A stretch of 64,000 nucleotides of DNA. Source: Alternaria dauci (lineage: Eukaryota > Ascomycota > Dothideomycetes > Pleosporales > Pleosporaceae). The translations under genes were made by a program, and so were the position numbers. Shown one piece after another: positions 48,523 through 59,624 of this stretch. The DNA lies in contig NC_091275.1 of NCBI RefSeq assembly GCF_042100115.1, forward strand, positions 2,418,001 to 2,482,000. The letters are read 5' to 3'. The notes under the pieces were generated by a model that was not told the origin of the DNA, searched no databases, and saw only the letters and a program-made list of their open reading frames with translations. Each line of letters opens with the position of its first letter. Position 1 is the first letter of the stretch.

Positions 48523-48695
48523 TGAGAATCACTTCGTTCACATGTCCATAGATCAAGGGGCAGATTTATGTGGAGGTAAAACAATGTGGTTGTCGAGAAG
48601 GAAGAACCAATACTACTGAGAATATAATGACAAGCTGAGAACATTCAAGGTCCTCCAACCGCCGCCGTGAAGCAATAAAACCACCCGCTCTTACC

Positions 48696-49763
48696 CTACT
48701 TTCTAAACCTCAACTCTCCGTCTTTGCTGCGATATACCTTGGACTTTTTGAAACCGCCATTCTGCGTAACCGTGTCGCCTTTCTTCTTGGGGGACTGCTT
48801 TTTCCCAGCCACAGCAGCCTTGTTCGTGGTGGAGCCTGCGGTGGGAGTGACAGGCTGTTGGACGGGAGATAGGTCGAGAGCTGACGTGAATGCTTTCTCG
48901 GAGACCTTGATTAAGTCAGCACGTACAGTAAGGTAGGTCCAGGGGAGCGGACTTACATCACACTTCACATCCTCTTCGTCTGAACCAAAGATTGCAGCCA
49001 GCGTTTCGTCGCTGAAGCGGATATCCTCAACCTCAGCTTCAGCCTCAGCTTCAGCCTGAGCTTCAGCCTGGACAACAGACTCGGAAACCTTTGTGGGCGT
49101 GGAAGAGACAACGCCTTCAGATGCAATGTTGTTGTCAAGGCCCCAGGAAGCCAAAGCAACCAAGGCCTGCGAGCCTGTACCCTTGATCTTGCCAAGCTCA
49201 AACCCGCATCCAAACGATCTCAACTTCTTGATGCTGAGATGGTAGTCTTCAATCTGCTGCTCAAGCACAGCCACAGCAGTCTCGATGGCTCTGCTCTTCT
49301 TGATCAGAGGCAGCAGTCCGTCGAGTGCCATCTGGGCTACTTGACACCGCTCCACAAGTGTCTCGAGTGCATCTTCCTTTATGTGTTCAAGCGAGACTTG
49401 TTCTGCGGTCGGCTTTGCGTTGAGCGAAGAAATGTCATGCTCCTTCTTGGGAAGATCGAGCTTGTTCTGGTCCTTGGCCACCAACGTCTTCATCTTCGGC
49501 TTCTTCATTGTAGGCTTTGTGATGGATACGTCTATGTCATCGGCCTTGCGCTTCTTGATGCTCACTTCTGGCACTGCTTGAGTAGCCTGTTGTTGAACGA
49601 CTTGTGCAGTGCGTTTGCCTGCTGTTTTGACGATGTCGCCCATATTCTTGATGTGTGAGCCGTTGTTTGCAATCTTGATCTTCTTGATGGCGGGTTTGGA
49701 TATCGCGGTAGTGTTGGCGTCCGGGTTCTTGATGGATTGAAGGACGTTGGAGAAGGAGGACAT
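48696..49763 (-). CDS. Lys-rich nuclear protein, function unknown
   Basis: Two exons (49763-48957 and 48905-48696); 338 residues after removal of a 51-nt intron whose length is a multiple of three and which contains no stop, so a retained form would be 355 residues. The donor GTAAGT, branch CTGAC and acceptor AAG favour splicing. Basic NLS-like clusters occur near the N-terminus (IKKIKIA, VSIKKRKADD, MKKPKMK). A helical middle region (LETLVERCQVAQMALDGLLPLIKKSRA) probably forms a coiled coil. An Ala/Glu repeat (QAEAQAEAEAEAEVE) and a short C-terminal motif (KSKVYRSKDGELRFRK) follow. No family is recognised. The same frame stays open upstream to 50060 through a repeat, but the ATG at 49763 is preferred. 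Confidence 0.7.
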   Translation of the reverse strand: MSSFSNVLQSIKNPDANTTAISKPAIKKIKIANNGSHIKNMGDIVKTAGKRTAQVVQQQATQAVPEVSIKKRKADDIDVSITKPTMKKPKMKTLVAKDQNKLDLPKKEHDISSLNAKPTAEQVSLEHIKEDALETLVERCQVAQMALDGLLPLIKKSRAIETAVAVLEQQIEDYHLSIKKLRSFGCGFELGKIKGTGSQALVALASWGLDNNIASEGVVSSTPTKVSESVVQAEAQAEAEAEAEVEDIRFSDETLAAIFGSDEEDVKCDVSPLPWTYLTVRADLIKVSEKAFTSALDLSPVQQPVTPTAGSTTNKAAVAGKKQSPKKKGDTVTQNGGFKKSKVYRSKDGELRFRK

Positions 49764-50350
49764 GTTATTCGCCTGGATGAAGTGTTTGGGTGTGCTTGTG
49801 GGATAAAAATCAGGTAGTAGGCGCCGTCGATCAGTTTGTAGTATGGTAGCAATAGAGTACGTTTGATGATACCGATTTGAAAGTAGAGGAATCAAAACAG
49901 GGGCTGCGAGAAAGACTACCAAAGTTACAGGACGTGCGTAGAATCTGATGGTGAATGTGGAAGTGAAGACGTGTATAGTTTGACCTTGAACAATAACGTC
50001 CAACTCAAGATCTGACGTTGTGCAGAGCTGAACAATAGCACCGAGCTCGAGATTCGCCATTGTGCAAAGCTGACAATAGAGCAGCTATATCGAGATTGAA
50101 AACAATGAACAGTGACCTAGGATCTGATGACGTGACAAACCGGAGTTGGGAACAGTACTGACGAATGTCACATCGGGTCGAAATATGCCATGGCGGCAAG
50201 GCTGAACAAGCTTGCAGTTTCTGGTAGCATTTCCATACCTACCTGATGCTGTGTACGTCGGAATAACCATCTCGGACTCATGAGATGTATCTCACTTCGT
50301 TTGATACGTCATGCTCGCATATCTTCGTTATACGTGTCAGCTCCGACCAT
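49764..50350. other. Intergenic with 42-bp imperfect tandem repeat
   Basis: Upstream of the Lys-rich protein gene and downstream of the FKBP gene. It holds the repeat at 49986-50100 (separate entry); otherwise nothing recognised. Confidence 0.5.
49986..50100. repeat. Imperfect tandem repeat, period about 42 bp, about 2.7 copies
   Basis: Copies at 49986-50016 (partial), 50017-50058 and 50059-50100 share the core TTGTGCARAGCTGA, then ACAATAG, a variable part, and TCGAGATT. The period equals 14 codons. Confidence 0.65.
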
Positions 50351-50868
50351 CTACAACTCCTCCTTGTCAACACCCTCAATATTGACCAGCTCAGACTCAA
50401 AGACTGCTTTGCGTTAGCCTTTCCATCCGCCATGTATCTCAAGATCCCAACTTACTCAGTACGCTGTTGGCAGGGATAGGGCCAGCGCCTCGCGAGCCAT
50501 AGGCCCACTCGGGCTGAATTGTGAGCTTCCTCTTCTCGCCAGGGCACATGTCAAGCAGACCCTGGTCCCAGCCCTTGATGACCTGACCGGTGCCGACAGC
50601 AAAGTTCAAGGGGGAGCCGCGGTTGTAAGAGGCGTCGAACTCGCTGCCGTCGCTTTCGAGTGTGCCGCGGTAGTGGACGTTGACCTTGTCGCCGACCTTG
50701 GTCTTGCGCACGCACTTGGCTTCGGTGAGGACCTCGGTCTTGAGGTGCTGTAGAACACGTCAGTACGCTGTGATTGCTGTACAGCTTCCTTGGGGTACTA
50801 CTTGCCTCGTTGTTGACAATCTCAGCGACGGCGGCCGTAGCCAAAGCGAGGAGGAGGGTGACCTTCAT
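50351..50868 (-). CDS. FPR2: ER-luminal FKBP-type peptidyl-prolyl cis-trans isomerase
   Basis: Catalyses proline isomerisation during protein folding in the ER. Exons (transcription order) 50868-50806, 50747-50456 and 50403-50351; 135 residues. The signal peptide ([15 protein letters not shown]) is followed by the FKBP fold: [36 protein letters not shown], the hallmark [35 protein letters not shown], and [11 protein letters not shown]. It ends in KEEL, a KDEL-like retrieval signal, so ER residence is likely. The first intron uses a GC donor (AG|GCAAGT) and a normal AG; no GT donor gives the right frame. The last exon is only 53 nt. The symbol is given by analogy with the yeast ER enzyme. Confidence 0.92.
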
Positions 50869-51627
50869 TGTGACGTTTGAACAGAAGTGTGTATTGGTTC
50901 CGAGTGTTTGCGGGTGTCTACAGAGCAAGGCGACGTTGCAATGGCGGTAAGACGAGACCGAGAGCCTTTGTGGAGATGAATGCCAAGGGGCGATGTGGCC
51001 CTAAGTTATGCAGGGACCTTGCGGACGTCATTGGCCACTGCGGGGATGGCTTTCCAATCGCAACTTCACAATGACCTATTAATCATTGTCAACTACACCG
51101 TCTCTTTTACTTGGCTGACTGGAGCATTTCGTACACAACATGTTTCCATCTGTATGATTTGCACACTGACAAGTCAGACGACTAGTTGCACGCCATTACC
51201 ACGACTCACGACGACACATGAGAAGCGTGCTGAGCTTTTGAAGTTTTAGCGACATCTCACTATACCCAGCATGCACAAAGTCAATCATGTCATCCGTCTT
51301 AAGCTTCCAGTGATAAGGAATTAATGTTGTAAGCATTTACACAACCAGTTCATATCCCTCAGCTGCCTCATTCATGAGTAAGTGAAGTGATATGGGTGTG
51401 ATCACTTCCTTGAAAACCAACTGCCTAGCCACCGAAAGACCCTTTCCATATTAAAGAGAATTGAGCGTAAAAATGAACAAAAAAGATACCAGGAGTGATC
51501 TCGGGGCAGTCCTAACGCCATCTCTTTCCAAATAATACACGAATCGAAGAGTTTATAATCGTACATCCATCCCATCGTATGTAACTCCCACCTCTTTCGC
51601 CGTCTTGCCCTCGGAAAAAGAATGCAA
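50869..51627. other. Intergenic, nothing recognised
   Basis: FKBP promoter and 3' flank of the small secreted protein gene. Short frames only. Confidence 0.5.
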
Positions 51628-52140
51628 TCAATAATAAACACCCTTCTTCAAACCGATCATGCCCTCCTCCCTCCCCTCCATCTCCACCTTCTTCAACCCA
51701 AAGTCCTCAATCCGCAGACCAGCAGCCTGAACGTCCGCATTTGTGAGGGCCCCGGCCTGACCTGCAGTCTTCTCACTCCTGCCGTCATTACTCGTTTGTT
51801 CGAAGCACCGGAAGCTTCCTATTTTCGGCATACCAGTAGCAAGACCAGGAAACGTCACCTGCTTGAGCGACGCTCCCGTACACGTAGACGTCGCAAAAAG
51901 CCGGCATACAGTGCCTTGATCTGGGCCGATTGATGCGATACCGTCGGGGCTGCCTTGAATGTGGCATTCTGTATTAGGCTGCGTCCAGCTGCACTCGCCA
52001 GCGAAATTGGGTTTTGTGCATGTATAGTAGGCGCCAGGGAGGCCACGACGGGAAAGGTGACGTGTGGTGGGCGAGGCTGAGATGGTGGTTGTGGTGGCGA
52101 TAGTAAGCAAGAGAGCTATGAGTGCGACGGCTGTGTACAT
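51628..52140 (-). CDS. Small secreted Cys-containing protein, possibly beta/gamma-crystallin-like
   Basis: Single exon, 170 residues. The signal peptide is MYTAVALIALLLTIATTTTISA, followed by an RHLSRRG stretch that could be a Kex2-type site. The mature part has six Cys in the order YTCTKPNFAGEC, ECHI, VCRLF, TCTG, FRCF. Aromatic and Gly residues are spaced as in Greek-key motifs (PGAYYTCTKPNFAGEC, GIASIGPDQGTVCRLF, FPGLATGMPKIGSFRCF). The polar C-terminal 50 residues lack Cys. I have the impression that similar proteins occur in Pleosporales, but their function is not known to me. Small size, Cys and secretion make it a candidate effector-type or surface protein; that is inference only. Confidence 0.75.
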   Translation of the reverse strand: MYTAVALIALLLTIATTTTISASPTTRHLSRRGLPGAYYTCTKPNFAGECSWTQPNTECHIQGSPDGIASIGPDQGTVCRLFATSTCTGASLKQVTFPGLATGMPKIGSFRCFEQTSNDGRSEKTAGQAGALTNADVQAAGLRIEDFGLKKVEMEGREEGMIGLKKGVYY

Positions 52141-53857
52141 TGCTGACTTCGTTTTCGGAATGTATGGGACGATGATTAAGAATTACTGGTTGGGTTTCCA
52201 CGCCGTACGTATAACGGAGCGTGCGTAGGTGTGTAGTCGGTATTTCGAAAGGAAACCGAAGTAAATGTTTCAGATGGCCTTATGGCAGTCGCTAGGTGTG
52301 TTTATGACTAAATCTTGGATTCCTGTGAGCCATCGGGTATGGTGAGGTCCTTGCGCATGTTGTACATCAAGGGCTGGGAAGTTACGAGAGCTCGTACCTT
52401 GGAGTAAATTGTCGGGGCGGCAGTGCGTCAAGCACAAAGACTTTACTTGGTCTCTTTGTCGTGGGCAATAAACATCTACAAGGAGATGTGTAAACTGGTT
52501 GGCGTGGCTCCATGGCGAGTGACTACGCCACGAATGCTCTTCAATAGGCCATGCGGAGACAAAGAGATTGTACGGGATATGAGAAAATGAGAAAGTGCCA
52601 AAGTATCCAGAAACTAGCAATGTGAGAAGGTAATATGTGCCACGGTCGCTGCCGAGTGCAACCCGCTACCACGGCGCGACATGGGTGGGCTGTTGCTGTG
52701 AAACGTCACTCCGGCGGGGCTAATGATGAGATGCGGCACTCTGGGACCAAAAGGGTCGCAGTCCTCGCAGGCCCATGACCCGACTCGTCTTACAGCCGTG
52801 AACACGATGGGTCGGGGAACGGCGTCCGCCTGGTCACTGTCATTAATGTGTTGCCGCCAAGCTGTCGCTGATGCCGCGATGATCCATTTGACTTGACAGG
52901 TATGACCAGGGCCGATTATGATCGTCAGGTACGAGGCCGCGAGGCTGATGCGGAATGCGACTATTGGTGGATATCAAAGTGGTGTATCGCCTGGCCGTCT
53001 TTGCTAAGATTGCTGCACTTTGCGTCGGTGTACAAAGTTTGTGTTCTAGAAGGCGAGGTTGAGCGTGTTGGAAGCATGATGACGCGCCTGCACCTGCCAT
53101 CCTCTACGCGTCGCCGCACCCACCAGATCCACATTCCCTGCTCTGAACACCAAAAGCAAGAAGCAATAAGATGTTCATTCCTGGCGTTGCGAATGACTTC
53201 ATTCAACAATGATTACAGTAACCATCACGGATAGACGTGTAAATTGCTTATTTATTATACCAGCACTCCAGGCATGGCAGCGCAAGGTCATCCTCGTCTA
53301 GATCAAACAAGCCACCACATCTCATCTCCTCTTATCAAACCCAATACGGTCCCTAACTGTCAACATCTTCTTGATAAGCATTCCGTTCGAGAACACAGCA
53401 CTTCTCGTGCATAAAGATGCGCGTTCCACGATGAGTTGCGTCTTCCGAAACCGCGAAACCCCATGCGTTTTGTAGCTAGGGTACCATCTGTGGGGTTTAC
53501 CCGCACGTCAAACGAGTTTCGTAGTTGGCTTGCGCGGAAGAGCAGGACCCGGCAGCAGTTCTCTCAACTGTGCGTGGTGGATGTCAGATGGGTTCATGGT
53601 TATATACGCGAGTGGACAGTGCAGCCTGAAGGTATACAAGGCCTTCTGCAGGTGCCTGTGCTGTCACGAAAAAGTGGCGAGTACCTCCCCGGTGTAATTT
53701 GAAGTTTATTGAAGATGAGAAAACACGCTTCGTATGCTGCAAATGATTTCAAGATCTTTACTCATCATATTCCTCTGTACTGCTAGAGTATTTGTCTAGC
53801 TACCGTGATACCTGCTGTCCAAACCCGCCTGCAGGTCGGTATACGTCACGCGGCTGT
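52141..53857. other. 1.7-kb intergenic region, no gene supported
   Basis: Short frames on both strands (for example 52893-53234 and 53436-53702) have no recognisable content and no splice-supported extension. Confidence 0.5.
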
Positions 53858-55346
53858 TCATGAATACCTAGCCCTCTTGCGTGACCATCCGTCACTGCCC
53901 TCTCGCGAGGAACAACCAGGGTCCGATCGGGTAGACAGCGAGAGCCCTCGACCTCCAGCTGTAGGCTGCGGGAACCCTCGACCTCCGGCCGTAAACTGGA
54001 ACGCCGGTACCGGAGGAACCCTCAGTTTCAACCTCCCGTTCTCGCCAGTGAGGTCCTTGATCTGCTTGAGTAAATCTTCGTTCGCCTCCTTCATCCTCTC
54101 AATCTCCTGCGTCTTCTCCTTCTTGGACTTCTCCTGTATCCGGAGCAAGGCATTCGCGTCAGCCAATCGATCGATCTTCTGGTGTAGGACATGGACTTGG
54201 TTTGCATGCGAGGCCTGCATCTTGGCTACTTTGGTCTTGTTCTCGGACTTGACCATAGCGATCTCGTTGGCCAGACAGTTGACCTTGTCTTGGAGATGTG
54301 GTGATGGTGAGTTGACGGTTCGGGGCTGGGTGGGCTCTGCGCCTGGCTGTTTAGCAAGAAGATTCTTGTACGCCTGCTCTTGTTGCTTCAACGCCCGATG
54401 GTGATCCTGCTGCATCCGAAGCATCTGTGCTCCGACTTGCCTCTTCAATGCATCCATCTCTTTCTTGTGTTTGTCTTCAACAACCCGATCGTAATCCAGC
54501 TGGGCTTGAACATCCTGGATTCGTTTGTGCTCGGCGGCCTCAATTGAGAACACTACTCGAGTCACCGTGTTGTGCCACCCTCTAATGACGCTTGCCAACT
54601 CCTGACCAACGGTAGCCAGCTTTCCAGGATCGACCTCCTCTACAGCTTTCGCGCTGTCGTCCATGATATCGAGCAGAGAGCGGAGTGCTGTATGTGGCGC
54701 AGTTGAACCGGAGGCAGAACCGCTGCCAATATGCTTGTAGGAGTGACCTCCAGCCGTGTGATTGACTGGCTCCTCATTTGAGAAGAGCGACATGATCTTG
54801 GCTTTGGCGAGATCCGAGTCGTACTGCTCTCGCGGTATGGGTGAAAGCAGGCTCGTAGCGTTAGAGTCGGCGACAATCTTACCCAGCGAGCGTGCAATGG
54901 CTTCTGCAATATCGTTCTCCTCATGGTCGATGAAATTGTCAGTCTCTGGGCCTTGTGCTACGTCTGACTTCTCCTTGCCCTTTCTGGATTGTACAGAAGG
55001 CGTCTTCAGCGCTCCAGGTCTGCTCTGCGCTCCATTCATACTTGGACGATTTACCGCTTTGGTGACAGCTCGCGCGACTGCCCTGGACTTAGCGCTACTG
55101 CTGGGGGTACCGCGAGTGTCGCGACTGATTCGATCGAAAGCGGCCTCGCCCCTTGCTTCGTTGTTGATGTTGTGGATAGCCGCCCCCAGGTTGTGTGGAG
55201 TGCGGGCAGAAGCAGAGTGACGGCTGTAGGTTACAGGTGTTCGGGGTCTGAAGATTGGTGTACAATGTCAGTGTATGTCTCCCACACGGTTGATACAGGG
55301 ACGCTTACGGTGTAGCAGAGGAACCGGCTGGCAGTTGTGGATACAT
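53858..55346 (-). CDS. Coiled-coil protein, function unknown
   Basis: Two exons (55346-55309 and 55247-53858) with a 61-nt intron; 475 residues. The 38-nt first exon supplies MYPQLPAGSSAT and joins in frame to PRTPVTYSRHSASARTP; without it the longest frame would start at the internal Met at 55039 and lose about 80 conserved-looking residues. The N-terminal third is basic and Ser-rich. Two long heptad-like regions follow at about residues 215-300 (DYDRVVEDKHKKEMDALKRQ, LRMQQDHHRALKQQEQAYKN) and 320-430 (LANEIAMVKSENKTKVAKM, KIDRLADANALLRIQEKSKK). The C-terminus carries a duplicated TAGGRG decapeptide and ends SRKRARYS. Probably a structural or cytoskeletal protein; no family is recognised. 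Confidence 0.75.
53945..54004. repeat. 30-bp tandem duplication in the coiled-coil gene
   Basis: Two copies of a unit starting CCCTCGACCTCC, 30 bp apart. On the minus strand they encode two decapeptides, each with the core TAGGRG, near the C-terminus. Confidence 0.75.
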
Positions 55347-55824
55347 TTTCCGAGATGGCTGTATCGTGCTGGTGTTGGATTGCAAGACAGATGTCGTAAT
55401 TGATGTTGAAGTCAGTTGTGAGAATTGATGGACTGGGTGCGAGTTGATCGTGGGAGTTGGTTGAGAAAAGGAAGCGGACGTGAGTAGAAAGCTTTCAAGG
55501 GCGCTGGTGAGTGCGAGTGAGAAGGAAAATTGCTGTCCACAATAGATATAGTGTATGATAATATGACGCGATTTGCGGACGACGGGGGGACTACAATAGC
55601 CTGCATGAGCAGGTGACCAGAAGTGAAAGTGAAGGTGAAAGCCTGTACTACTGACGGTCAATGGTACTTGCCATTGCGCCTAACAGAACCATGTGCCCTC
55701 GATGGGGCCGCTCTGTTGCTTATCATACATGCGCAAGTACTACTCGTATATGCTGCACTTGTTCTTTTGTACACTCCCGAATCCGTCGAGGATCATGCCG
55801 CCGACCTCTGCAGTAGTATTGATA
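55347..55824. other. Intergenic between coiled-coil gene and MGR2
   Basis: Both genes are on the minus strand. No further coding sequence seen. Confidence 0.5.
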
Positions 55825-56380
55825 CTAGTTCTTCTCATTCTGAGCTGCGCGTGGGTACTGGTAGTGTCTGGGGAGAATCATGGGTCGTCGGTTCGCGCTG
55901 TTGAAAGCTTGTGTAGCAATGGGCGAGCTGTCTGTCCTGATGGTGGTACCAATGGCCATGAAGAAGCTGCGAGATGTATCAGCATGTCGCATTGAGACTG
56001 CCCAAACATGATGATGCATACCCAAAGGTCGCCGCCGATCCCATCATGTACTGGCCCAGTGTGCGCAGCATTCCGTTCGGTCCAGGGCCAAAGCGGACAA
56101 TGTTGGTGAATCCTACAAGAGTCAGAGCAGAGCATTTTCAGACAAGGCTCGAGGCGAGGCGCACCGAAGATGAAGCCGATGATCAATCCGACAGCTGTCA
56201 GAGAGTCAGCTCATGCGATTCCCGGGCTCAGTCATGAAGCGTACATCCACCCATCATGCCACCCATCTTCACTATGCGCTGTTAGCCATTGCCAGGCGCA
56301 TGCAGACACAAAGCCGTACGCTTGTCTAGAGTTGAAGGGCCATGTGCCCCCTGAGGCATCGAACCGACTGGTACCGGCAT
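55825..56380 (-). CDS. MGR2: MGR2/ROMO1 family protein of the mitochondrial inner membrane (TIM23-associated)
   Basis: Mgr2 links the TIM21 subunit to the TIM23 translocase and controls lateral release of presequence proteins. Five exons in transcription order: 56380-56320, 56271-56245 (27 nt), 56194-56165 (30 nt), 56112-56022 and 55966-55825; 116 residues. All introns are GT-AG and 48-55 nt, and every phase matches. The spliced protein reads MPVPVGSMPQ, then DKLKMGGMMGGSVGLI, IGFIFGFTNIVRFGPGPNG, MLRTLGQYMMGSAATFGFFM and AIGTTIRTDS: two Gly-rich membrane helices with the family hallmarks GFIFG, RFGPGPNG, LGQYMM and ATFGFFMAIGT. A polar C-terminal tail of about 35 residues follows. No single exon is long enough to stand out as an open frame. 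Length matches yeast Mgr2. Confidence 0.92.
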
Positions 56381-57368
56381 GGTGAAGCGCTGCAAACGTC
56401 GCGGTGGTGGAGGAGCTCAAGAGGGGAACTTTGACTGTCCCACTTGAAGCTGCAGTCTCGCCGCGGCTCAGTCAATGCCAAGGACAGGCGATGGGAATCC
56501 GGGGAAAACACAACCACGGATGCACGAGGCAGCTAATGCTGGCCACTGTCAACACGGCGGCGGCGCATTCAGCGCAATGTACACAAGACGCTACAGTCAG
56601 TCCCAACTCGCATTCTTTGCGGATGCGGCCAACTCTCCAGATGTGATGCAGCGGCGCTTGCCGGTTGAGCACGTGACTCTGTCTAAGACAGCTGGCTGGC
56701 CCTTTCACTGGCCGGCTTTTGGTGCGGCGTGGGAATGAAGCGAAATAGTGTGCACATGGTTGAGAGTACCGAAAGCTGTCTTGTTCCGCAGTGCTTTTCG
56801 ACCCGTGCAGCCCCCCATCCCCTTCTCCACGTCGCCATTACGCCTGAGCCCAGTCGCCGTCGTCTCGCCCACAGCCGGCCAGTAAGCGTTGCAGGCGTGC
56901 CCAAGGCCGGAACAAGACGTCCTGCTCGTCCAAACACGCTCGAGGCCCCATCCATACCGCCCATCCCAAACCCATCGAGCAGCCTGCCTGGAGGCCTCGA
57001 CTGATCTCGCCGCCCTCTGCCACACCCTGCTGCTGTGCTCTGCGCCCGTCTGCAGCGCCTTGCCCTCGCCCTGACGCCCCCCGGCCCTTCTCCCAGCAGC
57101 ACACGACCGAGACGACCACAACGACGGCGGCGGCAGCGGCAGAACCACGACACATCCCGCCCGCGACGCTTTTTTTCCCACCACCGGCCTCGATCGCGCC
57201 GCACGAGTGCATGCCCGGCGCCGCCCTCTCTCGTGGTGTTGTTGTCGCTTGCTCTCGGCGTCGTCACGCTGGTGTCGCGCCGCTAAAAACGGACAAGACG
57301 GGAATCGTGCAGGAAAAGCGACCGGACACTAAACACGCCCACCTCCTTCCCAGCACACGACGTCGCCA
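56381..57368. other. Divergent promoter region between MGR2 and ham-4
   Basis: The two genes point away from each other. The 400 bases before the right-hand gene are very GC- and pyrimidine-rich with CGG/CAG-type runs, probably a long 5' leader. No further gene was seen, though GC-rich sequence opens several frames on both strands. Confidence 0.5.
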
Positions 57369-59624
57369 ATGACGGCAGTTGCGCCCCCCGTCAACTATCA
57401 GAACATCAACCGGCAGGCATGGAGCGCTGAGGGCGTGTCCAACGGAGGTGGCATGTTTATGCCTCGGAAGAGCGCCCAACGTTCAAACTCATCCTCAAGC
57501 CTCTCGTCCCAGGCCTCGGCCACATCGACCATATCCGCCTCATCATCGGCATCCCAGCCAAACGGCGCCCTGCAGCAGAACGGCACCGACTGGGCTGCCA
57601 CCCGCAAACCAAAAGCCCCCAAGGGACTATGGCCCGCGACCAAGACTGAGCCCATCGCCGGAATCTCTGCTGCACGCCCCCAACCCATCGCCTCGACAGG
57701 CCCACCATCCTCAGCCGCCTCGGCCATGAGTGCCCTGCAAGCACCTTCCGCCATGGTCCCCTCACAGCACAATGGCCCGGTGCCGGCCCAGCAACAGCCC
57801 AACGGCGCACAGCGCGCCCAGGGCCAGGAGAGCACCGCTGTACTGCACCTCGTCCCCATGAACGGCACCTTTGAGCGCAAGACCATCACCGTGCCCTTCT
57901 TCCCCGACGTCCTCCGCATTGGCCGGCAAACCAACAACAAGACCATTCCCACGTCACTCAACGGATACTTCGACTCCAAAGTGCTATCACGCCAGCACGC
58001 CGAGGTGTGGGCCGACCGCCAGGGCAAGATATGGATCCGAGACGTCAAGTCGTCCAACGGCACTTTCGTCAACGGCTCCCGCCTGTCGCAAGAGAACCGA
58101 GACTCTGACCCCCACGAGCTACGGGAGCAAGACATGTTGGAACTCGGCATCGACATTGTCAGCGAAGACCAGAAAACCATTGTCCACCACAAGGTCGCTG
58201 CCCGCGTTGAGCATGCTGGCATCTACGCACGAAGCAGCAACGAGATGATCGACCTCAACTTTGGCGAACTAGAGGGTCCCCAACTCTCCAACATCATGGG
58301 CGGCAGCCCCCAACAGCAAATGGCAAATATGCGTGGTCGCACACCCAGCCAAGGCTCGATGAACGGCCAGCGACTCCAAGGCCCAGGCGCCATGGCCAAC
58401 TACCCAAACGCTCTCCAGCAACCCCGACACCCCAACTTTTGGCTACAACCCATCACCATGGAGCAGGTAGTCAAGAAGCTCAACGTAAGTCCGGCGCGTC
58501 TGCTGAAACCAGCCCCTTGCTAATTATAGCAGACCGAGATCAAGGCTGCAAAGCAACAGTCGCAGGACCTCCAACAGACCCACCAGTACATCAACGCCAT
58601 CCTCTCTGCAGACACTAAGAAGGAGCCTGCCAAGGCTTCGCCAATCAACCAGGTCAGGATATCTCCAATCAAAGATGGTAGCATCAAAGCGAGGTTCTCA
58701 GACCCACCTGCGCCGCCTCCACAACAACCTTTACCTGAGAAGCCCGACGTGGCATCGTCCCTTAGGAGGTCCGATACCGAGCGTCCAAAGACAGCGTCCC
58801 CAGTCCGCTCCGACGCACAGTTGTCCACCCTGACAGAGGCTCTGACCAGTGCAAAGAAAGAGATTGAGACACAGGGAATGCGACTACGAGACTTGGAGAC
58901 GTTGCTGAACGAGGAGCGTCGCGCAAGAGAAGACGCCGAGGAGCGAGCGGCCCGACTCGAACGCGAAACAAACAAGGACCATGGAGATGCTGAGACCGTG
59001 GTTGGCGATGATGAGACAGAAGAGCCTGAGGCAGCTGACGCACAGCACGAGGAGCTCACTGGATCAGAGAACGGGTCCACATCTCCCACCAGCGCCGAGG
59101 ACACCACCGCTCGCTTGCAGCAACGCTTGGAGCTTATGATGTCCGAGATGAACGAGATGAAGCAGCAAATGGAGCGATACAGAGAGAGAGCCGAGACGGC
59201 TGAAGCCGATCGCAAGACTCTGGCAGAAATGATTGAAAATCTAAGAGAAGACAACGCAAAGATTGCGAGCAAAGAGAGTCAACGGAGAAGCAGGAGCAAC
59301 AGCGCGTCAACAAGGACGACCGCTAAAACCCTCGTCGATGGCTCAGATGGCGAAGCTGAGGAGGGCGAAATCATGATCATCAAGGAAAAGGACCTTGACG
59401 AGGATGGCCCAGAAGTGTCCCTTCCTACCAAACGCGAACAGAACGGACATGCTGTTGGGCTGAACGGCTCGAAGACGGCCGTGAAATCTAATTCCCTGGT
59501 TGCTCATCGGCCAGATTTAGGTTCCATGTACTATGGCGGTCCAGTCGGAGCCATGGTCACTGTCGTTGCAATAGGTGTCGCAGTCATGGCCATACTCAAT
59601 CAGTATCCCAAGGCCGAGCGTTGA
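57369..59624 (+). CDS. ham-4: FHA-domain tail-anchored protein, STRIPAK component (SLMAP/Far10/PRO45 homologue)
   Basis: SLMAP-type subunit of the STRIPAK phosphatase-kinase complex; the Neurospora HAM-4 and Sordaria PRO45 homologues act in hyphal fusion and fruiting-body formation at the nuclear envelope, ER and mitochondria. Exons 57369-58484 and 58530-59624, with a 45-nt intron at KKLN-QTEIKAA; 736 residues. The N-terminal Ser/Pro/Gln-rich region is followed by an FHA domain at about residues 160-270 (LRIGRQTNNKTIPT, SKVLSRQHAEVWAD, DVKSSNGTFVNGSRLS). The phosphothreonine-binding Arg, Ser-Arg-Gln-His and SSNGT residues are present. A long coiled coil follows (about 485-640: LTSAKKEIETQGMRLRDLET, RLQQRLELMMSEMNEMKQQM). 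It ends with a single helix (GPVGAMVTVVAIGVAVMAIL) and a short polar tail, as in tail-anchored proteins. Confidence 0.9.

Noticed and set aside
49764..50060. N-terminal extension of the Lys-rich nuclear protein (99 codons)
   Set aside because: It reads through a tandem repeat and a hydrophobic segment unlike a nuclear protein; the ATG at 49763 begins a sensible sequence.
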